This document shows positions 17,965 to 27,439 of a DNA stretch of 64,000 nt, in pieces. This DNA comes from Flavobacteriaceae bacterium Ap0902 (GTDB lineage: Bacteria > Bacteroidota > Bacteroidia > Flavobacteriales > Weeksellaceae). The translations under genes were made by a program, and so were the position numbers. The notes below the pieces were generated by a model, which was given only the letters and a program-made list of their open reading frames with translations, had not been told where the DNA came from and did not search any database. The stretch is from the NCBI GenBank assembly GCA_009835005.1, contig WTFG01000001.1:434001-498000 (forward strand). The letters run 5' to 3'. How positions within the stretch are numbered: position 1 is the first letter of the stretch; each line of letters starts with the position of its first letter.

Positions 17965-20694
17965 TCAATCGTTGCTTTGGGGTACCAAGAAAAAACGGAA
18001 GATCAAATATCTAGTGCGGTTTCTGTTATTGGTGCAGATGAGTTATCAGAACAAGCACCATCTACATCCATAGATAACATGATGCAAGGTAAAGCTGCTG
18101 GGGTGCAGGTTACTTCATTAAATGGTAAGCCTGGTTCTGTTGCTACTGTTCAAATTAGGGGAGTAGGGTCTACGGGATCTGGTGGACCAAGTACGCCATT
18201 ATATGTAATTGATGGTGTCTACGGAACTGAGGGTGATATGGCAGCAATTAACCCAGATGATGTGGAATCCATTACTGTATTAAAAGATGCGGCGTCCGCA
18301 GCTATCTACGGATCTAGAGGTGGTAGTGGAGTTGTTGTTGTGACGACAAAAAAAGGTACTTCTGGATTGGCAAAATTCTCATATTCTTCTAAATATGGAT
18401 GGGGAGAGAAGACGGACGATCGATATGAAATGATGAATGCTGTTCAAAAATTAGAGTATGAAAGACAGCTTTTTGAATTAGGTGGAACTGCTGCTCCTTA
18501 CAGAACAGGGGAGGAAAGGGAATTTTTAGCTACGCTAGGTCACGATTGGCAAGAAACATTATTGAAAAAATCCTACAATGTTAGTCATAATTTCTCAATT
18601 AGAGGTGGTAGCGAAACAAATAAATATTTTACAAGCTTTGGTTATGATAAGAATACTGGTATTGTAGATGGTTTAGATGGTTTTGAAAGGTTATCTGGTA
18701 GGTTAAACTTTGAAACGGAAGCTAATGATTGGTTCACGTATGGGATTAATTTGAGCGGTGCATATTATACTAGTGAGGAGCCTAGAGATAGAAATAATGT
18801 TCAAAACCCATTTAGAGCAATGTATCAATATAATCCCTATGAACCTTTATATGTGGTAGATGATCAAGGAAATGTATTACTTGATGCTGCTGGAGAACCA
18901 ATATGGAATACAACAAGTGCAGGGTTTTCTATTTCCGAAGCTATTAGGAACAATCCAGAAGAAGAAAGAAATTTTAGATTATATGGAACCGTTTTCGCGG
19001 ATTTAGAATTAGTAAATAATTTAGTTTTTACATCTAGGTTATCTACAAAGTATAGAAGATATCAAAGTGAGTACTACATGATGCCTGGGTCTATTTTGGA
19101 CAGTTATGTAGGGGATCCAACTGCGCCAGGTAGCAAAACAGATAGAAGTATTGATTTCTTTTCTTCTACTTGGTATAATGGGATCGCTTATGATAAAACT
19201 TTCAATGATGTTCATAAATTTGGGGCATTAGTGTTTTCTGAATTTACACATGAGAATTATCTTTACACTTTCTTTAGTTCTAAAGGTTTTGGTGATCCAA
19301 TCCTTACTACGCAAGAAAATGCTACTACACCAACTGCTGCTTCTTCTACACGTTCCAAATATAAAACATTTGGATATGCTACCGCACTTGATTACGGGTA
19401 TGATGAGAGATATTTGCTCTCTGCATCAGTAAGAAGAGATGCTTCATCTAGGTTTGGTAGTCAAAGAAGATGGGGTGCTTTCTGGTCTGTTTCTGCGGCA
19501 TGGAATATTTCAAATGAAAACTTCATGGAAGACGTAGAATTTGTTGATCGATTAAAATTAAGAGCATCTTATGGTACACGTGGAAATGATCAATTTAATG
19601 ATTTATCATATTATAATAGAAATATTGTATCTATAACAGCGTTGCCTACGGGAAGTTATAATGGAGGAATTGCTTACAATGTACCAGTACGTGTAGGAAA
19701 TGATGAGTTAGGATGGGAAAAAGTGGAAACGTTGGATGTTGGTCTAGAGTTTCAATTATTTAATAGAAGAATAACTGGTGGTTTTGATTATTTTGAAGAC
19801 GTTAGAGATGACTTCTTATTGAATCAATTTTATTCATACGCAGCTGGTGGTGATGATAATTATGTGAACGGTGGAGAATTATTGAATAGAGGTGTAGAAG
19901 GAGAGTTAAGTGTTGATGTAATACAGACAAAAGACTTTAACTGGAATGTTTTTGGTAATATAACATCTGTTAAACCAACAGTAAAAGATTTAAATGACCA
20001 AGATGAACAAGTAATTTCAGGTTATACACGCCATAGAACGGATCAAGAACCATTTACCTATTTCTTAGTTAGATATGCGGGAGTAGATCCAGCTACAGGA
20101 GATGCTTTGTATTATAAAAGAGATGGATCTATCACTAATCAATATAGTTCACAGGATGCTGTTCTATTAGAGGGTAAATCTCCAAATCCTGATTATTATG
20201 GAGGTTTTGGGACAAGGCTTACTTATAAAGGAATAGAATTAAGTACATCTTTTAATTTTCAACATGGTAATTATATTTATAATATTATGGCATTTAATAG
20301 TTTGTCAGATGGTGCTAATATTGGCCAGAATCAAAGAACAGATGCGTTTAATTATTGGAGAAACCCTGGAGACATAAATGTTTTACCTGCACCAGGTAGA
20401 GGAACAGATCAAGATTCTGATAGATGGCTACAAGATGGTAGTTATTTAAGATGGAGAAATGTAAGCATAGGTTACAACTTTAATAAAGACTTCATTAGTG
20501 CCCTACCTGTAGAGAGCATAAAAGTATATGGAAGCGCTCAAAACTTGTTTACATGGACAGCGTATGAAGGTGATCCAGAGGTTGGTTATGGATCAGCAGA
20601 AAGCCAAGCAACCACTTTTGTATCTGGTGAGTATTCATTATATAGTTATCCAGCACAAAGGACATTCTTGTTAGGAATAGATGTTTCCTTTTAA
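17653..20694 (+). CDS. SusC/RagA-type TonB-dependent receptor, cassette B
   Basis: SusC-family importer of 1013 residues. Signal peptide 1-22, carboxypeptidase-regulatory domain 25-105 (both almost identical to the SusC at 9833), plug about 115-220 (VQIRGVGSTGSGGPSTPLYV, TVLKDAASAAIYGSRGGSGV), beta-barrel ending in LLGIDVSF. The plug and barrel are of a different lineage from cassette A and carry the classic RagA-type plug signature. It heads a four-gene operon. The partner SusD is of the canonical RagB/SusD family, consistent with the receptor body having been swapped together with its partner. Substrate unknown. Confidence 0.95.
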   Translation: MRVNLKLLCTAMLLAGTVFTWAQEKNISGQVTDSFGFPVTDAFVHVEGSENGVYTDADGNYDLSVNEGDVVVIEYIGLETQTIAVGDANTYSVQLMEGGAIDVGSIVALGYQEKTEDQISSAVSVIGADELSEQAPSTSIDNMMQGKAAGVQVTSLNGKPGSVATVQIRGVGSTGSGGPSTPLYVIDGVYGTEGDMAAINPDDVESITVLKDAASAAIYGSRGGSGVVVVTTKKGTSGLAKFSYSSKYGWGEKTDDRYEMMNAVQKLEYERQLFELGGTAAPYRTGEEREFLATLGHDWQETLLKKSYNVSHNFSIRGGSETNKYFTSFGYDKNTGIVDGLDGFERLSGRLNFETEANDWFTYGINLSGAYYTSEEPRDRNNVQNPFRAMYQYNPYEPLYVVDDQGNVLLDAAGEPIWNTTSAGFSISEAIRNNPEEERNFRLYGTVFADLELVNNLVFTSRLSTKYRRYQSEYYMMPGSILDSYVGDPTAPGSKTDRSIDFFSSTWYNGIAYDKTFNDVHKFGALVFSEFTHENYLYTFFSSKGFGDPILTTQENATTPTAASSTRSKYKTFGYATALDYGYDERYLLSASVRRDASSRFGSQRRWGAFWSVSAAWNISNENFMEDVEFVDRLKLRASYGTRGNDQFNDLSYYNRNIVSITALPTGSYNGGIAYNVPVRVGNDELGWEKVETLDVGLEFQLFNRRITGGFDYFEDVRDDFLLNQFYSYAAGGDDNYVNGGELLNRGVEGELSVDVIQTKDFNWNVFGNITSVKPTVKDLNDQDEQVISGYTRHRTDQEPFTYFLVRYAGVDPATGDALYYKRDGSITNQYSSQDAVLLEGKSPNPDYYGGFGTRLTYKGIELSTSFNFQHGNYIYNIMAFNSLSDGANIGQNQRTDAFNYWRNPGDINVLPAPGRGTDQDSDRWLQDGSYLRWRNVSIGYNFNKDFISALPVESIKVYGSAQNLFTWTAYEGDPEVGYGSAESQATTFVSGEYSLYSYPAQRTFLLGIDVSF

Positions 20695-20717
20695 TAAAAA
20701 AATAAAATAAGAATAAA

Positions 20718-22178
20718 ATGAAGAAAATAACATATTTAATAGTCAGCATTACAATGCTGTTTTTGACCTCATGTGAGGAAGAGGATTTCGTAGTACCACC
20801 TTCTGGTGCTATATTAGAAGATGATGCACTTTCTAACTTACAAGGTTTTGAAAGTTTACTTAGGGGAGCTTATGGGAAATTCCTAGCTTCTGGATATTAT
20901 GGTTCTGGTGATAATTCTGATTGGGTCGTAGTATGGGACGTAATTGCAGATAATTTGATTCAGGCACCAGTAGGTAGATCAACTAATTTAACGGCTTATC
21001 AATGGGCATATAATGCCAACACGACTCCTATTCCATTATTTTATAGAGGATATGAAATTGCAGAGCAAGCTAATTACATTTTGGATAACTCAGATCTATT
21101 GGTTAATTATACAAGTGATCAGGCAGTAATAGATAATATTGTTGGACAGGCTTTAGCTATAAGAGCTATTGCACACTTTGATATGGTGAGAACTTTTAGT
21201 AAAATTCCAACACAATCATCAGATGCTAATAGTTCTTTAGGGATTCATTATTCGGATGTTTTTGATCCCTTTGCTGTTTACCCAAGAGATTTAACTGTGA
21301 GTGAAGTTTACCAAAGAGTTCTACAAGATTTAAATAGTGCCTCTACATTAGTTTCTGAAACTGATGCAGCCTATTTAAATAAAGCTGCTATCTATGGTAT
21401 ATTATCTAGAGTCTATTTACATATGGGTGATTGGCAAGCAGCAGTTTCTGCAGCAGAATTATCTATACAAAATGGGGCAGAAGTAGCATCAATGAATCAG
21501 TTTCCTGGTATATGGACAGATGCTAATAGTGCGGGTGTTCTATGGAAAGTTGTCAATACAGCTGTTTTAAATGATAATACTATTGGTGTTGCTTATAATC
21601 AGCCATCTGGTGATGCTATTGTTTCTGAATTTGTTCCTACGTATGATTTTTATTCTATGTATACGGATGAAGATGTAAGAAAGGACTCATACTTTTTAAC
21701 TTCTGAGACAGCTGGCGATGAATATAATCACATTATTAAATATGCAGGTAGAGCTACAGGTAATATTGGTGTGGTTGATGGTAAATATATAAGATCGGCA
21801 GAGGTATATTTGAATAAAGCAGAGGCGCATTATGAACTAGGTCAAGAGGATTTAGCTAGAGAAGCTTTAAATGAGGTCAGAGTAAATAGGTACGAAGATT
21901 TCGATGTGAATTCATCTAACGAAACTGGTCAGATTTTAGAGGATGCTATACAAAATGAAAGAAGATTAGAACTTGCTTTTGAAGGAGACAGATTCTTTAC
22001 ACTTAAACGTAGGGGTGAGGATGTTGAGAGATCTAGCACAACAGGACCATTTGCAGATGGATCTGGGGTTCCAAATGCATATACGTATTTAGATTCTTCT
22101 AGTCATTTGTGGCAATTGCCTATTCCACAGGATGCGATTAATATTAACCCATTATTAGAGCAAAATGCTGGATATTAA
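20718..22178 (+). CDS. RagB/SusD-family surface lipoprotein, cassette B
   Basis: Nutrient-binding lipoprotein of 486 residues paired with the SusC 23 bp upstream. Lipobox LTSC (Cys19) is followed by EEEDFVVPP. RagB/SusD landmarks: FESLLRGAYGKF, YEIAEQANYILDN, GQALAIRAIAHFDMVRTFS in the N-terminal half and YIRSAEVYLNKAEAHYELGQ with LNEVRVNR and NERRLELAFEGDRFFTLKRR in the C-terminal half, ending in WQLPIPQDAININP. This is the canonical SusD/RagB type, unlike the SusD_like-2 proteins of the other three pairs. Confidence 0.93.
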   Translation: MKKITYLIVSITMLFLTSCEEEDFVVPPSGAILEDDALSNLQGFESLLRGAYGKFLASGYYGSGDNSDWVVVWDVIADNLIQAPVGRSTNLTAYQWAYNANTTPIPLFYRGYEIAEQANYILDNSDLLVNYTSDQAVIDNIVGQALAIRAIAHFDMVRTFSKIPTQSSDANSSLGIHYSDVFDPFAVYPRDLTVSEVYQRVLQDLNSASTLVSETDAAYLNKAAIYGILSRVYLHMGDWQAAVSAAELSIQNGAEVASMNQFPGIWTDANSAGVLWKVVNTAVLNDNTIGVAYNQPSGDAIVSEFVPTYDFYSMYTDEDVRKDSYFLTSETAGDEYNHIIKYAGRATGNIGVVDGKYIRSAEVYLNKAEAHYELGQEDLAREALNEVRVNRYEDFDVNSSNETGQILEDAIQNERRLELAFEGDRFFTLKRRGEDVERSSTTGPFADGSGVPNAYTYLDSSSHLWQLPIPQDAININPLLEQNAGY

Positions 22179-22197
22179 TTTTAAAAACACTCGCAAA

Positions 22198-23061
22198 ATG
22201 AAAAATATATTTAAATATACATTATCTGCATTTATCCTAGGAGGTGTTCTATTCTCTTGTAATGAAGATGATATGGATGATCAGAATTATAAAAATTTAG
22301 AAGAGAATTCTGTTCATTTTGAATCAACAGGTAATGGTTTGCCAGAAGCAACATCAGGCATTATACCTATTGTAGCTTTTTATTCATCTACTAATCACAC
22401 AACAGATGTTACTGCCAATGTGAATTTGGAAGGAAATACCAGTGATTTTGAATTTGTGAATTCAGATTTAACTTATAACTTTCCTGCTGGGGTTTATTCA
22501 GATACCATTTTCATTCAATTGAATGATAATTTTAATACAGATGGAGACAGAGAGTTAGTATTCACGTTAGCATCAGTTTCTAACGATGCGAATTTAGGAT
22601 ATCCTGGTCCAGAAAGTTTATACTCCACTTATACTTTGACAGTTGTAGATGATGACTGTGCTTATACGTTAGAGGAATTAGGTAATGCCTCTTGGTCTGG
22701 TTCTGATAATGCAGCTGGAGATGAAGGGCCTAATACTTCTCAAATTGTTAGTTCTTATGATGGTACTAATCTATATTTAGAAGGTATTGCGTATGGGTGG
22801 TTAACTAATTCTAACTATTGGGATGAGGAGATAGTGGAGAGTTATCCAGTTCTAGTCAACATTGCTGCAGATGGTTCTTTAACTATAGAAGAGCAATTAT
22901 TGGCAATTACACTATGGGATAATGAAATTCAGCCTGATTATTATATTCGAGCTACAGGTAGATATGAGTCTTGTTCAGAAAGAATGATTATTAACTATGA
23001 TCTAATTCAAGGAGGCGCCATATTAAGATCATATACGGAAACAATAACTAAAAATAATTAA
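22198..23061 (+). CDS. Surface lipoprotein with a Calx-beta-like domain, cassette B
   Basis: 287-residue lipoprotein. The start at 22198 gives the signal MKNIFKYTLSAFILGGVLFS with Cys21 and the acidic NEDDMDD; the longer frame from 22165 overlaps SusD and is rejected. Residues about 35-155 resemble a Calx-beta sandwich (LNDNFNTDGDRELVFTLASV). The C-terminal part after DDDCAYTLEELGNASW is a separate domain, probably a binding module, that I cannot name. It is positionally equivalent to the lipoprotein at 14518 in cassette A. Confidence 0.78.
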   Translation: MKNIFKYTLSAFILGGVLFSCNEDDMDDQNYKNLEENSVHFESTGNGLPEATSGIIPIVAFYSSTNHTTDVTANVNLEGNTSDFEFVNSDLTYNFPAGVYSDTIFIQLNDNFNTDGDRELVFTLASVSNDANLGYPGPESLYSTYTLTVVDDDCAYTLEELGNASWSGSDNAAGDEGPNTSQIVSSYDGTNLYLEGIAYGWLTNSNYWDEEIVESYPVLVNIAADGSLTIEEQLLAITLWDNEIQPDYYIRATGRYESCSERMIINYDLIQGGAILRSYTETITKNN

Positions 23062-23062
23062 A

Positions 23063-23884
23063 ATGAAGATATTATATAAAACATTGTTCATATTAATTGG
23101 AATAGGTTTATTACAATCCTGTTCAGATGATGACGATATTGGATATATACCAGAGTGGGATCAATCTACGCTGTCGTACTCTCAAGAGACGATAGTAGAT
23201 GGTAATGATGTTCAATTGAATTTTTCCGTAGATGGTAAGGGCATGATTTATTATGCTATTTATCCAACAGGAAGTGGAGAAGAGGTAACAGCAGAAGGCT
23301 TGCGTGAAGAATATGGTTTCGCATCGGGACCTGGAATCGATGGGCAGCTGGACGGTGGAACTATTGAAGTTGATGGACCAACCAATAGATTGATTAGCTT
23401 TTTAGGTAATGGTGATAGCTCATACACAATATATTCAACTTCCTCCAATGAATATGACTATATTGGAAATCTAAATGTTGAGGAGGTTTCAATTATTTGT
23501 GACGTAGATATGGAAGAAGTTTATGTTCTAAACTCATATTCTGATGAATTAGGAGTGACTATTGATGATGGATATCAGGGCACAGCCGAATTCTCTAGAG
23601 TAGATGGAACTTGTAATCAGTTTTATACAGACTCTCTATGGGGCGAGGGATTCGTTGCGCTTCTAGCTGGTAATCCAGATTTAGAAGGTCAATATACCTA
23701 TCCTGCTATTCTCACTATAAATGCTGACAATACTGTTGATGTTTCTGCTGCTAATGAGGAAGATACATATGTAGCTGGAGGAAGTGGGCTATATGATCCA
23801 TCAACAGGTGAGGTTAATTTAGAAGTAAATCAAAGTTTATTTTCTGATTCATTCGTCGTTAATGTTAGACTAATGGTTCAATAA
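23063..23884 (+). CDS. Hypothetical surface lipoprotein, cassette B
   Basis: 273-residue lipoprotein with lipobox LLQSC (Cys20) and a very acidic tail SDDDDIGYIPEWD, the flavobacterial surface-export pattern. The body is beta-rich and rich in Asp, Gly and Tyr, with no motif that I recognise. It starts 1 bp after the preceding gene and is the last gene of the four-gene operon, equivalent in position to the lipoprotein at 15317. Its place suggests an accessory ligand-binding role. Confidence 0.72.
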   Translation: MKILYKTLFILIGIGLLQSCSDDDDIGYIPEWDQSTLSYSQETIVDGNDVQLNFSVDGKGMIYYAIYPTGSGEEVTAEGLREEYGFASGPGIDGQLDGGTIEVDGPTNRLISFLGNGDSSYTIYSTSSNEYDYIGNLNVEEVSIICDVDMEEVYVLNSYSDELGVTIDDGYQGTAEFSRVDGTCNQFYTDSLWGEGFVALLAGNPDLEGQYTYPAILTINADNTVDVSAANEEDTYVAGGSGLYDPSTGEVNLEVNQSLFSDSFVVNVRLMVQ

Positions 23885-23908
23885 AGGTTCTTAAGATCTT
23901 TTTTGTAC

Positions 23909-23943
23909 AAGCCGCTTCAATGCATATTGAAGTGGTTTTTTTT
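23909..23943 (+). terminator. Rho-independent terminator of cassette B
   Basis: Stem CCGCTTCAAT / ATTGAAGTGG, GCAT loop, eight T; identical to the terminator at 16292. Confidence 0.9.
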
Positions 23944-23947
23944 ATGC

Positions 23948-23955
23948 TATATTTG
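23948..23955 (+). promoter_or_regulatory. Bacteroidota -7 promoter box (TATATTTG) of the porin gene
   Basis: Matches the TAnnTTTG consensus of the primary sigma factor in this phylum. It ends 6 bases before the ATG at 23962, so the transcript should be leaderless or nearly so. It directly follows the cassette terminator. Confidence 0.65.
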
Positions 23956-23961
23956 CACTCT

Positions 23962-25950
23962 ATGAGGTGCATTTTTTTTGTTTTAATTTTTTGTAGTATA
24001 ATGCTGCAAGCACAGATAATACCTAATCCCAACGCTGCTCGATCTATAGAGGATATGAATAGGTCAGAGAATGATTCATTGCTTTCTGGTAAGAATCAAT
24101 CGCGTCCTGCAGATTCGTTGAAAATTTTTAACCCCACCATTGGTGATTATAATTTTAAATTAACCAATGGAGAATTTCGTCCGATTGACACAGCACTCAC
24201 GCTTGATGCTTTTTATAGAAAGAATGAATATAACAAGGATTTGTTCCAATATCAACAACCTCCGAATATGGGACTAGCTTTGAATCCTCTGACGATTCTG
24301 CCAGAATCCAACGAACCATTTCAACTTCTACCCGTTGGTAAATCTAGTATGTATCGCCCAGTAGATAGCATTAAATATTATGATGTCAAGACACCTTTAA
24401 CCCAATTCATTTTTGAGAATGGGGTTCAAGAAGGCCAATATTTGTCTACGACGTTTAGTCATAATATTCATTCTAGATGGAATTACACGCTTAATTATAA
24501 TTATCTGAGTTCCATGGGCAGATATTTATATACTGATTCCAAGAATACTTCTTTTCTTTTCAATAGTAATTATAAAACCAAGAATAACAGGTATTACATT
24601 CAGGCTGCTTTTATTTCTCATGATCTCAATAATAATGAGAATGGAGGATTAACAAGACAAAGTATCCAGGCATATATTGATAATGATTCCAATTTCACCA
24701 ATCGTAATAATATGTTTAGCAATCTGCAGGATGCTTATACAAAATTTGATGAAAGGCGGATACAACTTCAACATCGATTTGGAATTTTGTCTTTCGGTAG
24801 AAATAATAATACAATACAAGAATCTAAAGAGTTTCCTATTTTCTTACATCATCAATTAATCTATAAACATCAAGATTATGAATATAGAGAAAATACGGCA
24901 CTAGAATATTATGATACCTTGATTGTGGGTAATGTACTGTCTAATCGTAAGAAATTAGACCATTTAACCAATAAACTTACTTTAGGATACCAATGGTCTC
25001 AACGGCTAAACCTGCAAGGGGGGATTATACATCAATTAATTAAACCCTATTATGATACAGAATGGGTTTATTCAACAGGAATTGTCCCAGCAGAGACAAA
25101 GGAGAATAGAATAGGTGCTGTTGCCCATCTTTTATTTCAATGGAAAGATGATATTCAGGTTCGGGGGAATGCATCTTTTACCAGAGGAGATGTTTTTGGA
25201 AGTGCTTATCATATAGATGCAAATATTAATCTAAAACCTTTTGCTGGATATACCTTGTCTGGGGGAATTAAAGCTAAATCAAACTTCCCGAGTCTTAATT
25301 ATTTTTATAATCAGAGTTTTTATGATAGGTTTAACTATTATAATCAAGATCTGGATAACCAAACCTCTCAAGAATTATATGCCCGCCTTTCCTCTGATAG
25401 ATTTGGATTAAATCTATATGGTAAACTTCTCAATATCTCTAATTATACTTATTTGGATCCAACATACCAAGTACAACAGTCTACAGATGCGCTCAAATAC
25501 TTTTCTATTGGATTGCAAGAACATTATAAGCTTCGTAAATTTGGTGGAGATCTTAGGGTACAATATCAAAAAGCTTTAGAAAACGAGAACTTATTTCCTA
25601 CACCCGATATTATTGCAAGAGGAACTTTATATTATGAAGATAATGCATTTAAGAATAATATGCATTTTATGACAGGCATTACAGCGCATTATTTTTCTGA
25701 ATTTAATGCGAGAGAATTTCTCCCTGTTTTAAATGAATTTTATCTTCAAAATGAGGACGACACAAGAGATATTGGAAATTATCCCCAGATAGATATCTTT
25801 CTGAATATGAAGGTGAGACGTATGCGTATCTATTTACGTGGAGAAAATATTAATTCATTTTTTATGCCTGGTCAAAACTTCTATACCCCGAACCAGCCCT
25901 CTAGGGATTTTAAAATTCAACTAGGCGTGCATTGGTATTTACTTTCTTAG
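23962..25950 (+). CDS. Putative porin (PF14121-like) outer-membrane protein
   Basis: 662-residue predicted outer-membrane beta-barrel. The start at 23962 gives a clean signal peptide (MRCIFFVLIFCSIMLQAQ) and sits just after a promoter box; the longer frame from 23920 would begin inside the upstream terminator. The body shows alternating aromatic and polar residues and family-like segments such as DSIKYYDVKTPLTQFIFENG and LGYQWSQRLNLQGGIIHQLI, as in the Bacteroidota putative-porin family. The C-terminus ends LGVHWYLLS. It is transcribed separately from the SusCD cassettes. Substrate unknown. Confidence 0.8.
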   Translation: MRCIFFVLIFCSIMLQAQIIPNPNAARSIEDMNRSENDSLLSGKNQSRPADSLKIFNPTIGDYNFKLTNGEFRPIDTALTLDAFYRKNEYNKDLFQYQQPPNMGLALNPLTILPESNEPFQLLPVGKSSMYRPVDSIKYYDVKTPLTQFIFENGVQEGQYLSTTFSHNIHSRWNYTLNYNYLSSMGRYLYTDSKNTSFLFNSNYKTKNNRYYIQAAFISHDLNNNENGGLTRQSIQAYIDNDSNFTNRNNMFSNLQDAYTKFDERRIQLQHRFGILSFGRNNNTIQESKEFPIFLHHQLIYKHQDYEYRENTALEYYDTLIVGNVLSNRKKLDHLTNKLTLGYQWSQRLNLQGGIIHQLIKPYYDTEWVYSTGIVPAETKENRIGAVAHLLFQWKDDIQVRGNASFTRGDVFGSAYHIDANINLKPFAGYTLSGGIKAKSNFPSLNYFYNQSFYDRFNYYNQDLDNQTSQELYARLSSDRFGLNLYGKLLNISNYTYLDPTYQVQQSTDALKYFSIGLQEHYKLRKFGGDLRVQYQKALENENLFPTPDIIARGTLYYEDNAFKNNMHFMTGITAHYFSEFNAREFLPVLNEFYLQNEDDTRDIGNYPQIDIFLNMKVRRMRIYLRGENINSFFMPGQNFYTPNQPSRDFKIQLGVHWYLLS

Positions 25951-26027
25951 AAAATCTAAGATTTATCAGTTCTACAAGTATTTTCGTTTAATTCTCTTAA
26001 CTTTACTTATTATCAAATTTTCAAGTT

Positions 26028-27350
26028 ATGGAGCCGATTGCAGGATTTTCTAAATTATCAAAAAAACAAAAAATTAATTGGTTAGTAGATACTTATTTAC
26101 AAGGATCAGAAGACGCTAAAGAGGTGCTGCAACAGTACTGGAACAAAGACGCAGAACTACAACGTTTGCATGATGACTTCTCAGAAAATACGCTATCCAA
26201 CTATTATATGCCATTTGGCGTTGCCCCTAATTTTTTAATCAATGACAAACTATACGCTATCCCAATGGCTATTGAGGAGAGTTCTGTGGTGGCCGCTGCC
26301 TCCAAAGCAGCCAAATTTTGGTTAAATCGTGGTGGCTTCCATTCCCAGATTCTAGGAAAAAAAAAATTGGGGCATGTACACTTCATTTTTTATGGAGATA
26401 AAGAAAAAATAAAACAATTTTTTGACGCTAGATTAATCAATAAATTTAAAGACGATACCGCTTCCATTACCAAAAATATGGAAAAACGAGGTGGTGGTAT
26501 TTTGTCCATACAATTAGTAGATAAAACGGATCAAATAGAGGGTTATTTTCAAATAGAAGCTAAGTTTGATACCGTAGATTCTATGGGTGCTAATTTCATC
26601 AACTCTTGTCTAGAGCAATTCTCTAAGACATTAGAAAATGAAATGGCTGCTAGCGATCTATTTTCACAAGAAGAAAAGGATTCCTTGCAAATTGTCATGA
26701 GCATTCTCTCTAATTATACGCCAGAGAATATGGTAAGAGCAGAAGTGAAATGTCCTGTATCAGAATTAGGAGAAGAAGGAATTGAAGCAGAAGAGTTTGC
26801 AGAAAAATTTATGCAAGCTGTACGTATCGCAGAGGTTGAGCCTTATCGTGCTGCGACACATAACAAAGGGATTATGAATGGCGTGGATGCAGTAGTCATA
26901 GCTACTGGGAATGATTTTCGTGCTGTAGAAGCAGCTGCTCACACCCATGCATCAAGAGGTGGTTCTTATGGTAGTTTAACGCACTGTGAAATCAAAAACG
27001 GGGAATTTCGTTTTTGGATAGATTTACCGATTGCGCTGGGAACTGTTGGTGGGCTTACTTCATTACACCCTTTAGTAAGGTTTGCTTTAGACATTTTAGG
27101 AAAACCGAATGCACAGGAATTAATGGGTATTGTAGCCGTGGCTGGATTAGCGCAGAATTTTGCAGCCTTGCGTTCACTTACTACCACAGGAATCCAAAAA
27201 GGGCATATGAAAATGCACTTGTACAATATATTAAACCAATTGGGAGCTACCGATAAAGAAAGAGATTATTTTACGATCTATTTTAGAGATAAAACAGTTT
27301 CTCATCATGCAGTAGTGACAGAGTTTAATAGAATCAGAAAGAAAGGATAA
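26028..27350 (+). CDS. mvaA: Hydroxymethylglutaryl-CoA reductase, class II (degradative type)
   Basis: Interconverts HMG-CoA and mevalonate with NAD(P)H; in flavobacteria it probably works in the biosynthetic mevalonate route to isoprenoids despite the family name. 440 residues. Visible catalytic positions by family comparison: Glu83 in MAIEESSVVAAAS, Lys280 in ATHNKGIMNG, Asp296 in GNDFRAVEAAAHTHASRG, and the flap His393 in KGHMKMH; the DSMGAN motif at 184-189 helps bind the cofactor. No mevalonate-kinase-type gene is adjacent. It converges on the peptidase gene at 27440 and shares a terminator hairpin with it. Confidence 0.93.
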   Translation: MEPIAGFSKLSKKQKINWLVDTYLQGSEDAKEVLQQYWNKDAELQRLHDDFSENTLSNYYMPFGVAPNFLINDKLYAIPMAIEESSVVAAASKAAKFWLNRGGFHSQILGKKKLGHVHFIFYGDKEKIKQFFDARLINKFKDDTASITKNMEKRGGGILSIQLVDKTDQIEGYFQIEAKFDTVDSMGANFINSCLEQFSKTLENEMAASDLFSQEEKDSLQIVMSILSNYTPENMVRAEVKCPVSELGEEGIEAEEFAEKFMQAVRIAEVEPYRAATHNKGIMNGVDAVVIATGNDFRAVEAAAHTHASRGGSYGSLTHCEIKNGEFRFWIDLPIALGTVGGLTSLHPLVRFALDILGKPNAQELMGIVAVAGLAQNFAALRSLTTTGIQKGHMKMHLYNILNQLGATDKERDYFTIYFRDKTVSHHAVVTEFNRIRKKG

Positions 27351-27380
27351 TCATTGATTTAATATAAAACTTACAAACAG

Positions 27381-27417
27381 AAAAGACCCTGCAAAACTTA
27401 ACTTGCAAGGTCTTTTT
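27381..27417. terminator. Bidirectional terminator between convergent genes
   Basis: AAAAGACCCTGCAA / TTGCAAGGTCTTTT with one mismatch, flanked by A tract on the left and T tract on the right, so it can serve both the HMG-CoA reductase (+) and the peptidase (-). Confidence 0.8.
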
Positions 27418-27439
27418 TGGTATTATGAAAGCTTAAACT

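Larger units (their letters stand above)
23909..23955 (+). repeat. Cassette-back direct repeat, copy B
   Basis: 47 bp with one mismatch to 16292-16338; comprises the terminator and the porin promoter box. Confidence 0.88.

Noticed and set aside
1-23884. Polysaccharide utilisation locus with a defined glycan
   Set aside because: No glycoside hydrolase, lyase, sulfatase or PUL regulator is present, so a substrate cannot be assigned.
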